Shown here: one piece after another, positions 53,306 to 61,325 of the stretch
How positions within the stretch are numbered: the stretch's first letter is position 1
How the letters are laid out: every line of letters begins with the position of its first letter
From: XYD12-FULL-36-8 sp041739035
GTDB lineage: Bacteria > Bacteroidota > Ignavibacteria > Ignavibacteriales > Ignavibacteriaceae
Length of the DNA: 64,000 nucleotides
Reading direction: 5' to 3'
Assembly (NCBI GenBank): GCA_041739035.1
Contig: JBGSOQ010000172.1
Coordinates: 5,040 to 69,039 of the forward strand
Translations under genes and position numbers: made by a program
Notes under the pieces: generated by a model
The model's database searches: none
Seen by the model: the letters and a program-made list of their open reading frames with translations, nothing else
What the model was told of the DNA's origin: nothing

Positions 53306-54055
53306 TTATCGCTGCGAACATTTTCGCAAGAAATATACTCATTTTTTAATGAAAAAGAACAATTGTGAACTATAATTAATTGTGATCCCGAAAAAGGATC
53401 CCGAAATAATCCCGTATCAAGTCCGGGACAGGATTTTTGATTTCTTTCCTTTCACCCCTTGCAAGCTCGGCTATAAGATCTCTCACCCCGCCTGAGGCGG
53501 GGATTCGAGATGACATGTTCAATTTAGCATTATCTTTGTCATTTCGAATGCAGTGAGAAATCTGACGATAGTCATCCCGAACGCAGAGAGGGATCTTACA
53601 TCTGTTAGAGCAGGATCTCTCAGTCGTCGTTTTACAACTCCTCCTTCGAGATGACATGTTCAATTTAATATTACTATAGTCGGGATTCGAGATGACATCT
53701 TCAATTTAGCATGACCTTTGTCATTTCGAATGCAGTGAGAAATCTGACGATAATCATCCGAACAAGTGAGGGATCTTACATCTATTAGAGCAGGATCTCT
53801 CAGTCGTCGTTTTGCAACTCCTCCTTCGAGATGACATGTTCAATTTAGCATGACCTTTGTCATTTCGAACGCAGAGAGAAATCTGACGATAGCCATCCCG
53901 AACAGAGAGAGGGATCTTACAGCTGTTAGAGCAGAATCTCTCAGTCGTCGTTTTACAACTCCTCCTTCGAGATGACATGCACATTTTAATATTATTATAG
54001 TCGGGATTCGAGATGACATTGACATTGCTCTTTATTTGGGAGTACAAGTCCCGCA
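53306..54055. repeat. Array of GTCATTTCGA/GAGATGACAT repeat units
   Basis: At least three units of about 140-180 bp occur between 53450 and 54020. Each has GATTCGAGATGACAT, an AT-rich linker, TTTGTCATTTCGAA, GAGAAATCTGACGATA, GAGGGATCTTACA and CTCAGTCGTCGTTTTAC. They are preceded at 53380-53430 by a CCCGTATCAAGTCCGGGACAGG micro-hairpin. The open frames across them (MSSRRRSCKTTTERSCSN) are translated repeat, not genes. Confidence 0.8.
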
Positions 54056-54331
54056 CTATTGTATGTTTATTTGTAATTTTTTACCGAGTGCTTCTAAGTA
54101 ATTCTTTAAAGTTGAAAGTCGGATATCTTCAGCATGGTTTTCTATCCGAGAAATTGCAGACTTTTTAGTGCTAAGCTTTTCTGCAAGCTCTTTTTGGGCC
54201 ACCCCGACTTCTTCTCTTGCCTGACGAAGTAAGACTCCGATTTTGAAACTTTCATAGCCTTTTTCAAAGCTCTTAACAAATTTCTTACTCTTACTCTTTC
54301 TCTTTTTAATATATTTTTCTAAATGATCCAC
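54056..54331 (-). CDS. XRE-family HTH antitoxin (HigA-like)
   Basis: A 91-residue protein with a Lys-rich N-terminus and a Cro/CI-type HTH at about 34-86 (IGVLLRQAREEVGVAQKELAEKLSTKKSAISRIENHAEDIRLSTLKNYLEALGKKLQI). I take a GTG start at 54331 because the preceding gene remnant ends at a TAA 2 bases upstream and no in-frame ATG fits. This is the antitoxin gene of a higBA-like pair whose toxin gene is truncated. Confidence 0.83.
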   Translation of the reverse strand: MDHLEKYIKKRKSKSKKFVKSFEKGYESFKIGVLLRQAREEVGVAQKELAEKLSTKKSAISRIENHAEDIRLSTLKNYLEALGKKLQINIQ

Positions 54332-54332
54332 A

Positions 54333-54422
54333 TTAACTCCTTTTTAAAAAATCTTTTTTTCTATTTTCTGCTAATTCAATTTCTGATTTTGTTAACGGGA
54401 ATGCCTTTGGCAGAAGGTTGAA
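54333..54422 (-). pseudogene. C-terminal remnant of a HigB/RelE-like toxin gene
   Basis: On the minus strand the frame reads LPKAFPLTKSEIELAENR and then KKDFLKRS before a TAA 2 bases short of the antitoxin start. This matches the usual C-terminal helix of HigB-type (Gp49-like) toxins and the expected position before an XRE antitoxin. The frame is closed by a TAG right before it, and upstream is a CCCG..CGGGACAGG repeat. The catalytic body of the toxin is gone. Confidence 0.65.
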
Positions 54423-54642
54423 CTATAGTTAATTATGAATGTTGATCCCGAAACTGTGTACGGGACAGGATTTTGAATGAAAACAAATCAATTTCTCCCG
54501 AAAGTCCATCGTCCTCTCCCAAAGGGCCTCCTTAGCAGCCTTGGAGGATGCATTGTCATGATTTGTACTGAACTACAATTTTCTTACGGGAGGCACCTGC
54601 ATGGAAATATCTGATTGAGAGTCGCAAATATTTCGATCATTC

Positions 54643-54987
54643 TTAAACTGTTATTGAAAGTACTTTTGCAAGTCCTTCTTTTATTTGTTCACAAATATCT
54701 TGGTCAACTTTACCAATCAGTTTCACAAATCTTAGCTCCGATAATGATCGTACCTGAAAGCAATCAGCCGTCGAGGTTTTATTAAGCCCATTTTGACTAT
54801 CAGGTTCTATTTTAATCATCCATGGTGCTATACTATAATTTTCTTTCCATTCTGTAATGGGTACAATAACTTTCAGAGGTAATCGTCCTAGTGAATTATC
54901 ATTCACAATAACTGCAGGCCGGTTTTTTTTGATTTCAGCTCCAACAGTTGGGTCGAGATTAATGAGCCAGATTTCACCTTGGTTCAT
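54643..54987 (-). CDS. mazF: MazF/PemK-type toxin
   Basis: An endoribonuclease of the MazF/PemK family: QGEIWLINLDPTVGAEIKKNRPAVIV at the N-terminus with the conserved Gly-Glu and RPxVIV, then VIVPITEWKENYSIAPWMIKI and SELRFVKLIGKVD. About 114 residues from the preferred Met at 54987 (MNQGEIW); a start at 54999 is also open. The gene overlaps the antitoxin by at least 14 bases. All expected core motifs are present. Confidence 0.88.
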   Translation of the reverse strand: MNQGEIWLINLDPTVGAEIKKNRPAVIVNDNSLGRLPLKVIVPITEWKENYSIAPWMIKIEPDSQNGLNKTSTADCFQVRSLSELRFVKLIGKVDQDICEQIKEGLAKVLSITV

Positions 54988-55186
54988 AAAAGTTGTCAAA
55001 GTCTATTTCCGTAAAAGCAGTTAAATCTTTGTTTGTTTTGTATTCTTCTTGCAGATCCTCAACAGCATTGATTATTTTTCCTTTTATTTCTCTTTCCCTT
55101 ATCGATTTCAATAGTTTCTCAATTATTAATATCCTTTTTTCTAAAGGTAATTTCTCTATTTGTTTTAATATATCTGATGTTTCCAT
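54974..55186 (-). CDS. Antitoxin partner of the MazF-type toxin
   Basis: A 70-residue charged helical protein (ILKQIEKLPLEKRILIIEKLLKSIREREIKGKIINAVEDLQEEYKTNKDL) ending in an acidic FTEIDFDNFYEPR, the kind of tail that wraps around MazF. It differs from classical MazE in lacking the AbrB-type DNA-binding fold. It directly follows an MNT gene (7-base gap) and overlaps mazF. Confidence 0.75.
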   Translation of the reverse strand: METSDILKQIEKLPLEKRILIIEKLLKSIREREIKGKIINAVEDLQEEYKTNKDLTAFTEIDFDNFYEPR

Positions 55187-55193
55187 GATTAAT

Positions 55194-55535
55194 TTATCCT
55201 TGAAAATGTTTTATCTGATCATAAGATTCATAAATTACTCTGCCTTCAAGTGAAGCGTATCGTGCAATGGTTCCAGCGATTAATTTATCCTTTTCAAACT
55301 CTGCTGCAGATAAGATAACTATATCTCTAGCGTACTTCAATCCAGTTAAGGCTCTGTCCATTTCAACCATAAGTTTTCTGCGGCTGCCGTTAATTTTTGT
55401 AATTATTAGTGAATCTACATCACTTTTATTATCAGCATCCATTCTCGCTTGTGATCCGAAGATGATAACTTTAGCAGGATTGAATTTCTCAATTAATCTT
55501 TTTTTTATGAATTCTATTTCGGAGGTTTTTAACAT
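55194..55535 (-). CDS. Minimal nucleotidyltransferase (MNT) without a HEPN neighbour
   Basis: A 113-residue protein with AKVIIFGSQARMDADNKSDVDSLIIT at about 21-46; the GSQAR and DVD aspartates are present. The C-terminal half (DIVILSAAEFEKDK...EGRVIYESYD) matches MNT proteins that normally sit next to a HEPN gene. None is found beside it; instead the MazF-type pair starts 7 bases downstream on the same strand. A HEPN gene has probably been lost, or the MNT now belongs to a three-gene operon. Confidence 0.8.
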   Translation of the reverse strand: MLKTSEIEFIKKRLIEKFNPAKVIIFGSQARMDADNKSDVDSLIITKINGSRRKLMVEMDRALTGLKYARDIVILSAAEFEKDKLIAGTIARYASLEGRVIYESYDQIKHFQG

Positions 55536-56250
55536 ATTTAAGCTTAAAATATAGCCTAATATAATAAATTTAATCGTTTCAGACGTATCCCGAAAGCTTT
55601 CGGAACTACGCCGGGACAGGTCCGTCTTCGCTGCGCTACGCCGGGACAGGGTTTTGATCCCGAAAAAGGATCCCGAAATAATCCCGTATCAAGTCCGGGA
55701 CAGGATTCGGGACAGGATTTTGATCCCGAAAAAGGATCCCGAAATAATCCCGTATCAAGTCCGGGACAGGATTTTTGATTTCTTTCCTTTCACCCCTTGC
55801 AAGCTCGGCTATAAGATCTCTCACCCCGCCTGAGGCGGGGATTCGAGATGACATAATCATCTTGTCATTTCGAACGCAGAGAGAAATCTGACGATAGCCA
55901 TCCCGAACAGAGAGAGGGATCTTACATCTGTTAGAGCAGGATCTCTCAGTCGTCGTTTTACAACTCCTCCTTCGAGATGACATGTTCAATTTAATATTAC
56001 TATAGTCGGGATTCGAGATGACATGTTCAATTTAGCATTACCTTTGTCATTTCGAACGGAGAGAGAAATCTGACGATAATCATCCGAACAAGTGAGGGAT
56101 CTTACAGCTGTTAGAGCAGGATCTCTCAGTCGTCGTTTTACAACTCCTCCTTCGAGATGACATGTTCAGTTTAATATTACTATAGTCGGGATTCGAGGTG
56201 ATATGCTCAATTTAGCATTACCTTTGTCATTTCGAACGCAGAGAGAAATC
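55536..56250. repeat. ACAGG hairpins and GTCATTTCGA repeat array
   Basis: Positions 55580-55770 hold several CCCGAAATAATCCCGTATC..GGGACAGG units in tandem. Three GTCATTTCGA units follow (about 55795-56010, 56010-56190, 56190-56250). There is no gene; the frames across them are translated repeat. Confidence 0.8.
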
Positions 56251-56544
56251 CTAAATGTTTAATTCCTCAGTAAGGTCATTCCATTTGGGATTAATTGACT
56301 CTATCAGCTTATTCTTTTTTTCTCTCCTCCATTTTTTAATTTCTTTTTCTCTTGATATAGCAGAATTAATATCATTTGTTAATTCATAATAGACCAACTT
56401 TGACAACTTGTATTTTTTTGTGAATCCATCTAACATTTTGTTCTTGTGCTCGTACATTCTTCGCGAAATATTATTTGTTATTCCGGTATAAATTACTTTG
56501 TTATTCCAGTTGGTTAGAATGTAGATAAAATAAGTTTTCATCAT
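56251..56544 (-). CDS. GIY-YIG domain protein inserted in the repeat array
   Basis: A 97-residue single-domain GIY-YIG protein of the UPF0213/YhbQ-like type: YFIYILTNWNNKVIYTGITNNISRRMYEHK at about 4-33, where YIL and YTG replace GIY and YIG, with the catalytic Arg in SRRMYEH and the Glu of AISREKEIKKW. Such proteins are DNA nicking or repair-type endonucleases, and their roles are mostly unknown. The gene is embedded between GTCATTTCGA repeat units on both sides, with its ends a few bases from repeat sequence. Confidence 0.8.
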   Translation of the reverse strand: MMKTYFIYILTNWNNKVIYTGITNNISRRMYEHKNKMLDGFTKKYKLSKLVYYELTNDINSAISREKEIKKWRREKKNKLIESINPKWNDLTEELNI

Positions 56545-56892
56545 TACGTAGAAATGGGGGGCTTTTGTGTTTTCTTATAAGATCTCTCACCCCGCCTGAG
56601 GCGGGGATTCGAGATGACATGCACATTTTAATATTACTATATTCGGGGATTCCACATGACATGTTCAATTTAGCATTACCTTTGTCATTTCGAACGCAGA
56701 GAGAAATCTGACGATAGGCATCCTGAACGCAGAGAGGGATCTTACAGCTGTTAGAGCAGGATCTCTCAGTCGTCGTTTTGCAACTCCTCCTTCGAGATGA
56801 CATGTTCATTTTAATATTACCATAGTCGGGATTCGAGATGACATTTGTAATTTTTTCTGCCTACTCATTCCTACCTTCCCCCGTCTGCCTTC
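56545..56892. repeat. Further GTCATTTCGA repeat units
   Basis: One and a half repeat units resume directly beyond the GIY-YIG gene (GATCTCTCACCCCGCCTGAGGCGGGG from about 56578), ending near 56860 upstream of the Wzc-like gene's 3' end. No gene is present. Confidence 0.8.
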
Positions 56893-59148
56893 CTACGCTT
56901 TCTTCTTCTCCATTTTGGCTGACTTCTTTTTCTTTTCTCCCTTGGGTGAGTAGTAGTAATAGTATTTGTAGTAGCCGTCGTAGCCCGATTTTGTGCTGAA
57001 GTAATTAAGCACCGCACCTATAAGAAAAGAACTTTCGTTTTTGATAAGATGAGTAGCCCGTTCAAGCAAGTCCTTATCAGTTTTTTTGAATGTCACAACT
57101 AGAATTGAACCATCCACTTTTCTTGCAAGTATTTCGGCATCTGTAACGGCAACTATGGGTGGTGAGTCGATGATCACATAATCAAATTCATTTCTTACCT
57201 TAGCAATAAGATCTTCCATCTGGGGCGAATCTAAAACTTCGGAAGGATTATGGACAATGGTACCCGCTGTGATTAAGCTAAGATTTTTTATGCTGGTTGC
57301 CTTCAGTACTTTTTCAAATGATACTTCACCAAAAAGGTAATCCACTAATCCCGGTGTTCTTTCTTTTTCAAATACTACGTGCAGCCGCGGCTTTCTAAGG
57401 TCCGCATCTATAAGTAACGTTCTTTTATTGCTATGAGCAAAACTGCCTGCAAGATTCAAAGCTATAGTTGATTTTCCCTCCTGCGGGGCGGGGGAGGTGA
57501 TAAGAATTGTTTTGAGCGCCTGCCTATCCATTTTGGAAAACTGTACGCGTGTTCTTAAAGCACGTATAGTTTCGCTTGGAATTGAATCTGGATTTTTTTC
57601 TATAATCAAATCAGCACTGCTTGTGCCTTTGCCGTTTAATTGTTCAACTCTAGGCACCCATGCCAATACATGTACATCCTTCTTTTCAATATCTTCGGGT
57701 GATTTTATTGTATCGTCAAAGTAATCTTTTGTGAGAACGTAGCCGAAGGCAAGTGCGAGGCCTGCTCCAAGTCCAATAAGCATTAGTAGCATTCGGTTGG
57801 GTTTAGCAGGTGAATCCGGTACCCTTGCATTATCAATAATCAGTACATTACCAGGCTGAGATTGTTCATTAATAAGAGCTTCCTGATATTTTTCTTCAAC
57901 CAATGTATAAAGTTTTTCGTTGGATTCACGGGTTCTCTTAAATCTTGCAAGCTCAATAGTTGTTTTAGGCAGTCTGTTAAACTTTGCCTCATAGCTTTTT
58001 ACTATACCGCTTAAGCTTGTTATTTTGCTGTTTAAAGATTGATTTTTAACCTCTTCCTCAATAATTTTTTGAGATGTTCTTCTAACTTCCTCGGGGCTGC
58101 TGGCAAAAATGCCTGCCTTAAGCACTTTAATTTTATCATCTAATTTCTGTTTGAGGTCGTATATCTTGATGTCGTACTCTTTTACTTTCTGCGAAACGTC
58201 TATACCTGGTTCTAATTTTGCAAGAGCAAGGTCTTTATTTAATTGTAATTCGGATATCTGATTCTGTAAAGCGGTTATATATGTTTCTGAAGTAACGCTC
58301 TCAAGGTATTCAGCGAGTTTAGGATCCTGCTTTGCGAGTTCACTTTTATAAGTGCTTAAGACTTGATTTGAACCGGTTAATTCAATCCTTGCCGCATTCA
58401 TCTGTGCTTCAAATTGTGATAATTGTTCTATCAGTGACTGGGCCTGCTCATCGAGTGCAACTATACCGCCTTTTTCCTGGAAAGCCCGCAGCGTATCTTC
58501 TGCCTTGTTAAGCTGAGCTTTTTTCTCGGCACGCTGCTCATCAAGAAAGTTGCGTAAATAAGTCAGCTGGTTCCGGTTTATTTCAAGGTTATAAGTTCTG
58601 TAAATATTTGCATAGACAGATGCAATAATTGCGGCTTCCTGCGGCGACGGAGATTCAGTGGAGATATCAACTATATCCAGCCCTCTCTTTTGTTCAACTG
58701 TTACAATCTTTGCTAGCAGTCCTTCTATCTGGGCGTCGCTGAGAAATGATTTAAGCTGCATGCCGGGTTCTAATCGATATAAAAGTTTAAACTCCTCTTT
58801 GGATGTTGAACTGTTGAATGAATCCACTAATGCTATTCTTACTCTTTCACGAAGATCATGACTTTTAAGTATTTCTATTTCGTTAGCAATAAACCTATCG
58901 TTGCCAAAATCACTCATTCCAGGCATGAGCGGGGTTTCAAGAACATTTCCTCCGGCTTTTGTAATTTTAATTGCAGTGTTCGATACATATATATCTGGTT
59001 TATTCAGCGCATAATACACACCAGCCGCAGTGCAGAGGAGAAAGATTAAGAGAAAGGGGATTAAGTTATTTCTGATGAGCCGAAGGTAGTCTTTAAGGGT
59101 TTTACCTTCCAGTTCCTCAAAATCATAACCGTTACGATTGTTATCCAT
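56893..59148 (-). CDS. wzc: Wzc-like polysaccharide co-polymerase/tyrosine kinase
   Basis: This 751-residue inner-membrane protein has an N-terminal Wzz-type domain with two membrane segments (LIPFLLIFLLCTAAGVYYAL at about 30-49; LLMLIGLGAGLALAFGYVL at about 451-469), long coiled coils between them, and a C-terminal bacterial tyrosine kinase. The kinase has Walker A SPAPQEGKST (about 550), LIDADLRKPRL (Walker A') and VIIDSPP (Walker B). The last 30 residues carry a Tyr-rich tail (YDGYYKYYYYYS, autophosphorylation cluster). It controls chain length and export with the Wza-like protein encoded 15 bases upstream. Confidence 0.94.
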   Translation of the reverse strand: MDNNRNGYDFEELEGKTLKDYLRLIRNNLIPFLLIFLLCTAAGVYYALNKPDIYVSNTAIKITKAGGNVLETPLMPGMSDFGNDRFIANEIEILKSHDLRERVRIALVDSFNSSTSKEEFKLLYRLEPGMQLKSFLSDAQIEGLLAKIVTVEQKRGLDIVDISTESPSPQEAAIIASVYANIYRTYNLEINRNQLTYLRNFLDEQRAEKKAQLNKAEDTLRAFQEKGGIVALDEQAQSLIEQLSQFEAQMNAARIELTGSNQVLSTYKSELAKQDPKLAEYLESVTSETYITALQNQISELQLNKDLALAKLEPGIDVSQKVKEYDIKIYDLKQKLDDKIKVLKAGIFASSPEEVRRTSQKIIEEEVKNQSLNSKITSLSGIVKSYEAKFNRLPKTTIELARFKRTRESNEKLYTLVEEKYQEALINEQSQPGNVLIIDNARVPDSPAKPNRMLLMLIGLGAGLALAFGYVLTKDYFDDTIKSPEDIEKKDVHVLAWVPRVEQLNGKGTSSADLIIEKNPDSIPSETIRALRTRVQFSKMDRQALKTILITSPAPQEGKSTIALNLAGSFAHSNKRTLLIDADLRKPRLHVVFEKERTPGLVDYLFGEVSFEKVLKATSIKNLSLITAGTIVHNPSEVLDSPQMEDLIAKVRNEFDYVIIDSPPIVAVTDAEILARKVDGSILVVTFKKTDKDLLERATHLIKNESSFLIGAVLNYFSTKSGYDGYYKYYYYYSPKGEKKKKSAKMEKKKA

Positions 59149-59163
59149 TTTAATTTTTTCTAT

Positions 59164-59685
59164 TTATTTAGATACATTAATAATTATTGCCGCAGCAGAA
59201 ACAACCGATGCAAGTGCAGTTAATATTGAAAGGAAAAAGCTTACATCCTGCCGTCCAAAATAACGAGGTTCACCGGGAACAATCAGCATGTCTCCGGCAT
59301 TTAACCTGGGGAATTTCGTTGTTAGATTAATATTTTCGCCCCAGAGCAGATTATTATAATCGTATTTGATCATAATAGAAGATGAATCGGGGTTGGTGCG
59401 AAATACCCTAATATCTTCAAGCAGAGCATCTTCGGTTGGTCCGCCCGCCAATGATATCAAATCGTTAAGCGCGCTGCGTGCAGGTACAACATAAAAACCC
59501 GGGTACCTAACATAACCCCAAATTTGCACTTTAATATTAATTCCGGTTGGATCGGAAAAATCAAAAAAGCCGCTCTGTGTAGTTCGCGCATATTTCTGTG
59601 CACCAATCTGTATATCCTCCTGTGCCGAAACGGGGGATAATAAGATTAGAGTTGTGATTAAGATTAAAAATAGATTAAGTCTCAT
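59164..59685 (-). CDS. Wza-like polysaccharide export protein
   Basis: A 173-residue secreted or outer-membrane-associated protein with a signal peptide (about 1-21, ending SPVSAQ). A polysaccharide-export/SLBB region follows (VQIWGYVRYPGFYVVPARSALNDLISLAGGPTEDA at about 52-86) and ends in FPRLNAGDMLIVPGEPRY. The C-terminus has one hydrophobic segment (ILTALASVVSAAAIIINV). It is much shorter than E. coli Wza and has no lipobox Cys, so it may be a partial or variant export component. It is directly upstream of the Wzc-like gene. Confidence 0.82.
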   Translation of the reverse strand: MRLNLFLILITTLILLSPVSAQEDIQIGAQKYARTTQSGFFDFSDPTGINIKVQIWGYVRYPGFYVVPARSALNDLISLAGGPTEDALLEDIRVFRTNPDSSSIMIKYDYNNLLWGENINLTTKFPRLNAGDMLIVPGEPRYFGRQDVSFFLSILTALASVVSAAAIIINVSK

Positions 59686-61325
59686 TGGTATTTATACTTT
59701 GTCTTATTTTGATATTTTCTAATTCTAAATATAAGAAAGTATAGATTGAAATTTAAGCAAATAAAAGGATGAATGGATGAATGGGTGAATGTATGAGTGA
59801 ATGATTGATTGAATGAATGATTGAATACTACACATTGTCATTTCGAGCGGAGAGAGAAATCTGACGATAGTCATCCCGAACGCAGAGAGGGATCTTACAC
59901 CTTTTAGAACAGGATCTCTCAGTCGTCGTTTTACAACTCCTCCTTCGAGATGACATGTTCAATTTAGCATGACCTTTGTCATTTCAAACGCTTGCCTCGT
60001 TTACCCCGTTCACCCCGCCTTAGCGGTGGCCTCTTGCGGGGAGAGAGAAATCTGACGATAGTCATCCCGAACAGAGTGAGGGATCTTTCTCCTTACCCTT
60101 TTCACATCTGACATTTGTCTTTTTGCCTTTCACCCCTTGCAAACTCCGCTATAAGATCTCTCACCCTCTAAAGAGGGATTCGAGATGACATGTTCAATTT
60201 AGCATAACCTTTGTCATTTCGAACGGAGAGAGAAATCTTTACTGCAAAAACGTGTAACCCTTTACCTCGCAGGAAGCAGGCATGCCTTACAAACTTTAAT
60301 AATCTTACAAGCCTTAGTAACTTTATTCTTTACAAACCCTTAAGAACCTAGATTTTTATGCCGACTAACGATTGACGTTTCAACTATAGCAGATAGGTTA
60401 AAGACAGCTTCGCCATGTTAGTCACATATTGACTATAGAACTTAGTTCATCAAGAAACATTTATAGAAAAACAACTTACCCGAAAAGAATTTGCCTTAAT
60501 TATTACATTTTTCAGGCGCTATTTATAAAGAAATTCAGACAGAGCTTAAAATCTTGAACTAATATTGTAAGCAGAAGAATTTAATTATAATTACAAAACC
60601 GATCATAAAAAGTACGGCACACAGATCTAAATCGATACTGTAGAAATATACAGCTTCTTTCGGCGTCAGAAATTTTTAGTTAATAAAATCTTAAATTACT
60701 CTCCCAAACCAAGTAAATCTAGTGCCTCAAAATAAGAATTACATTCATGGGACAGAGACCAAAAGTACCATTCGGGCGTAAAGTAGAATCCCTTAAAGTG
60801 ATAGATAAATTCGCCAAATCCTCTTTTCACACAAGTTTACAAATCAGCCGCGTTACGAAATATCTGGCATTAAAATCGATAAAAAAATGAAAATTAAATT
60901 GAAAATGTGTTTTGCCCCGTTCTATTGATTAAATCAGTGCTTAAATATAACAAAAGCAATTACCATAATAAATATTGTTACCTCCTGCTGATCATATATA
61001 ATAGAATAAAAAAATCAGATAACGGAAAAATATTATTCTCATTTAGCGGATAGAATAGCAAAAAACAATATGGCTGACAGCTTTTGGTTTTCTGCGGGTA
61101 ATAAATTTTTACTCCCCAAAAGGATTAGCCTTTTTAGCAGCACTTTGGTCAATTCGATTAAGAATATAAGGCGAAACTCAACAGATTAAGAATTCTTTTT
61201 ATTATCTTGAAAAAGAATATATTTAATAATTCAATTGAAATAAAATATATATGAAATTTGAAGTTTTCGATTTTAGAAACAGACATTTGTACAGATTCCA
61301 TCATTAATAACAATATAAGCGAATA
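59686..61325. repeat. Repeat array, then a long AT-rich gap
   Basis: Positions 59760-59825 are a degenerate GAATGATTGAATGAATG microsatellite, followed by two to three GTCATTTCGA units to about 60240. From 60240 to 61325 the DNA is AT-rich, and I find no supported gene, RNA or repeat. It is the divergent control region between the wza/wzc-like genes and the Wzi-like gene, so both promoters should lie here. Confidence 0.65.

Noticed and set aside
53376..54056. Open frames encoding MSSRRRSCKTTTERSCSN-type proteins, also at 55636-55989 and 56501-56809
   Set aside because: They are the GTCATTTCGA/GAGATGACAT repeat translated. The same peptide appears at each array and there is no start-site or codon support.
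53450..56860. A CRISPR array, because of regular repeats with spacers
   Set aside because: Units are about 140-200 bp, have internal structure, and are not separated by unique spacers of constant length. No cas gene is nearby.
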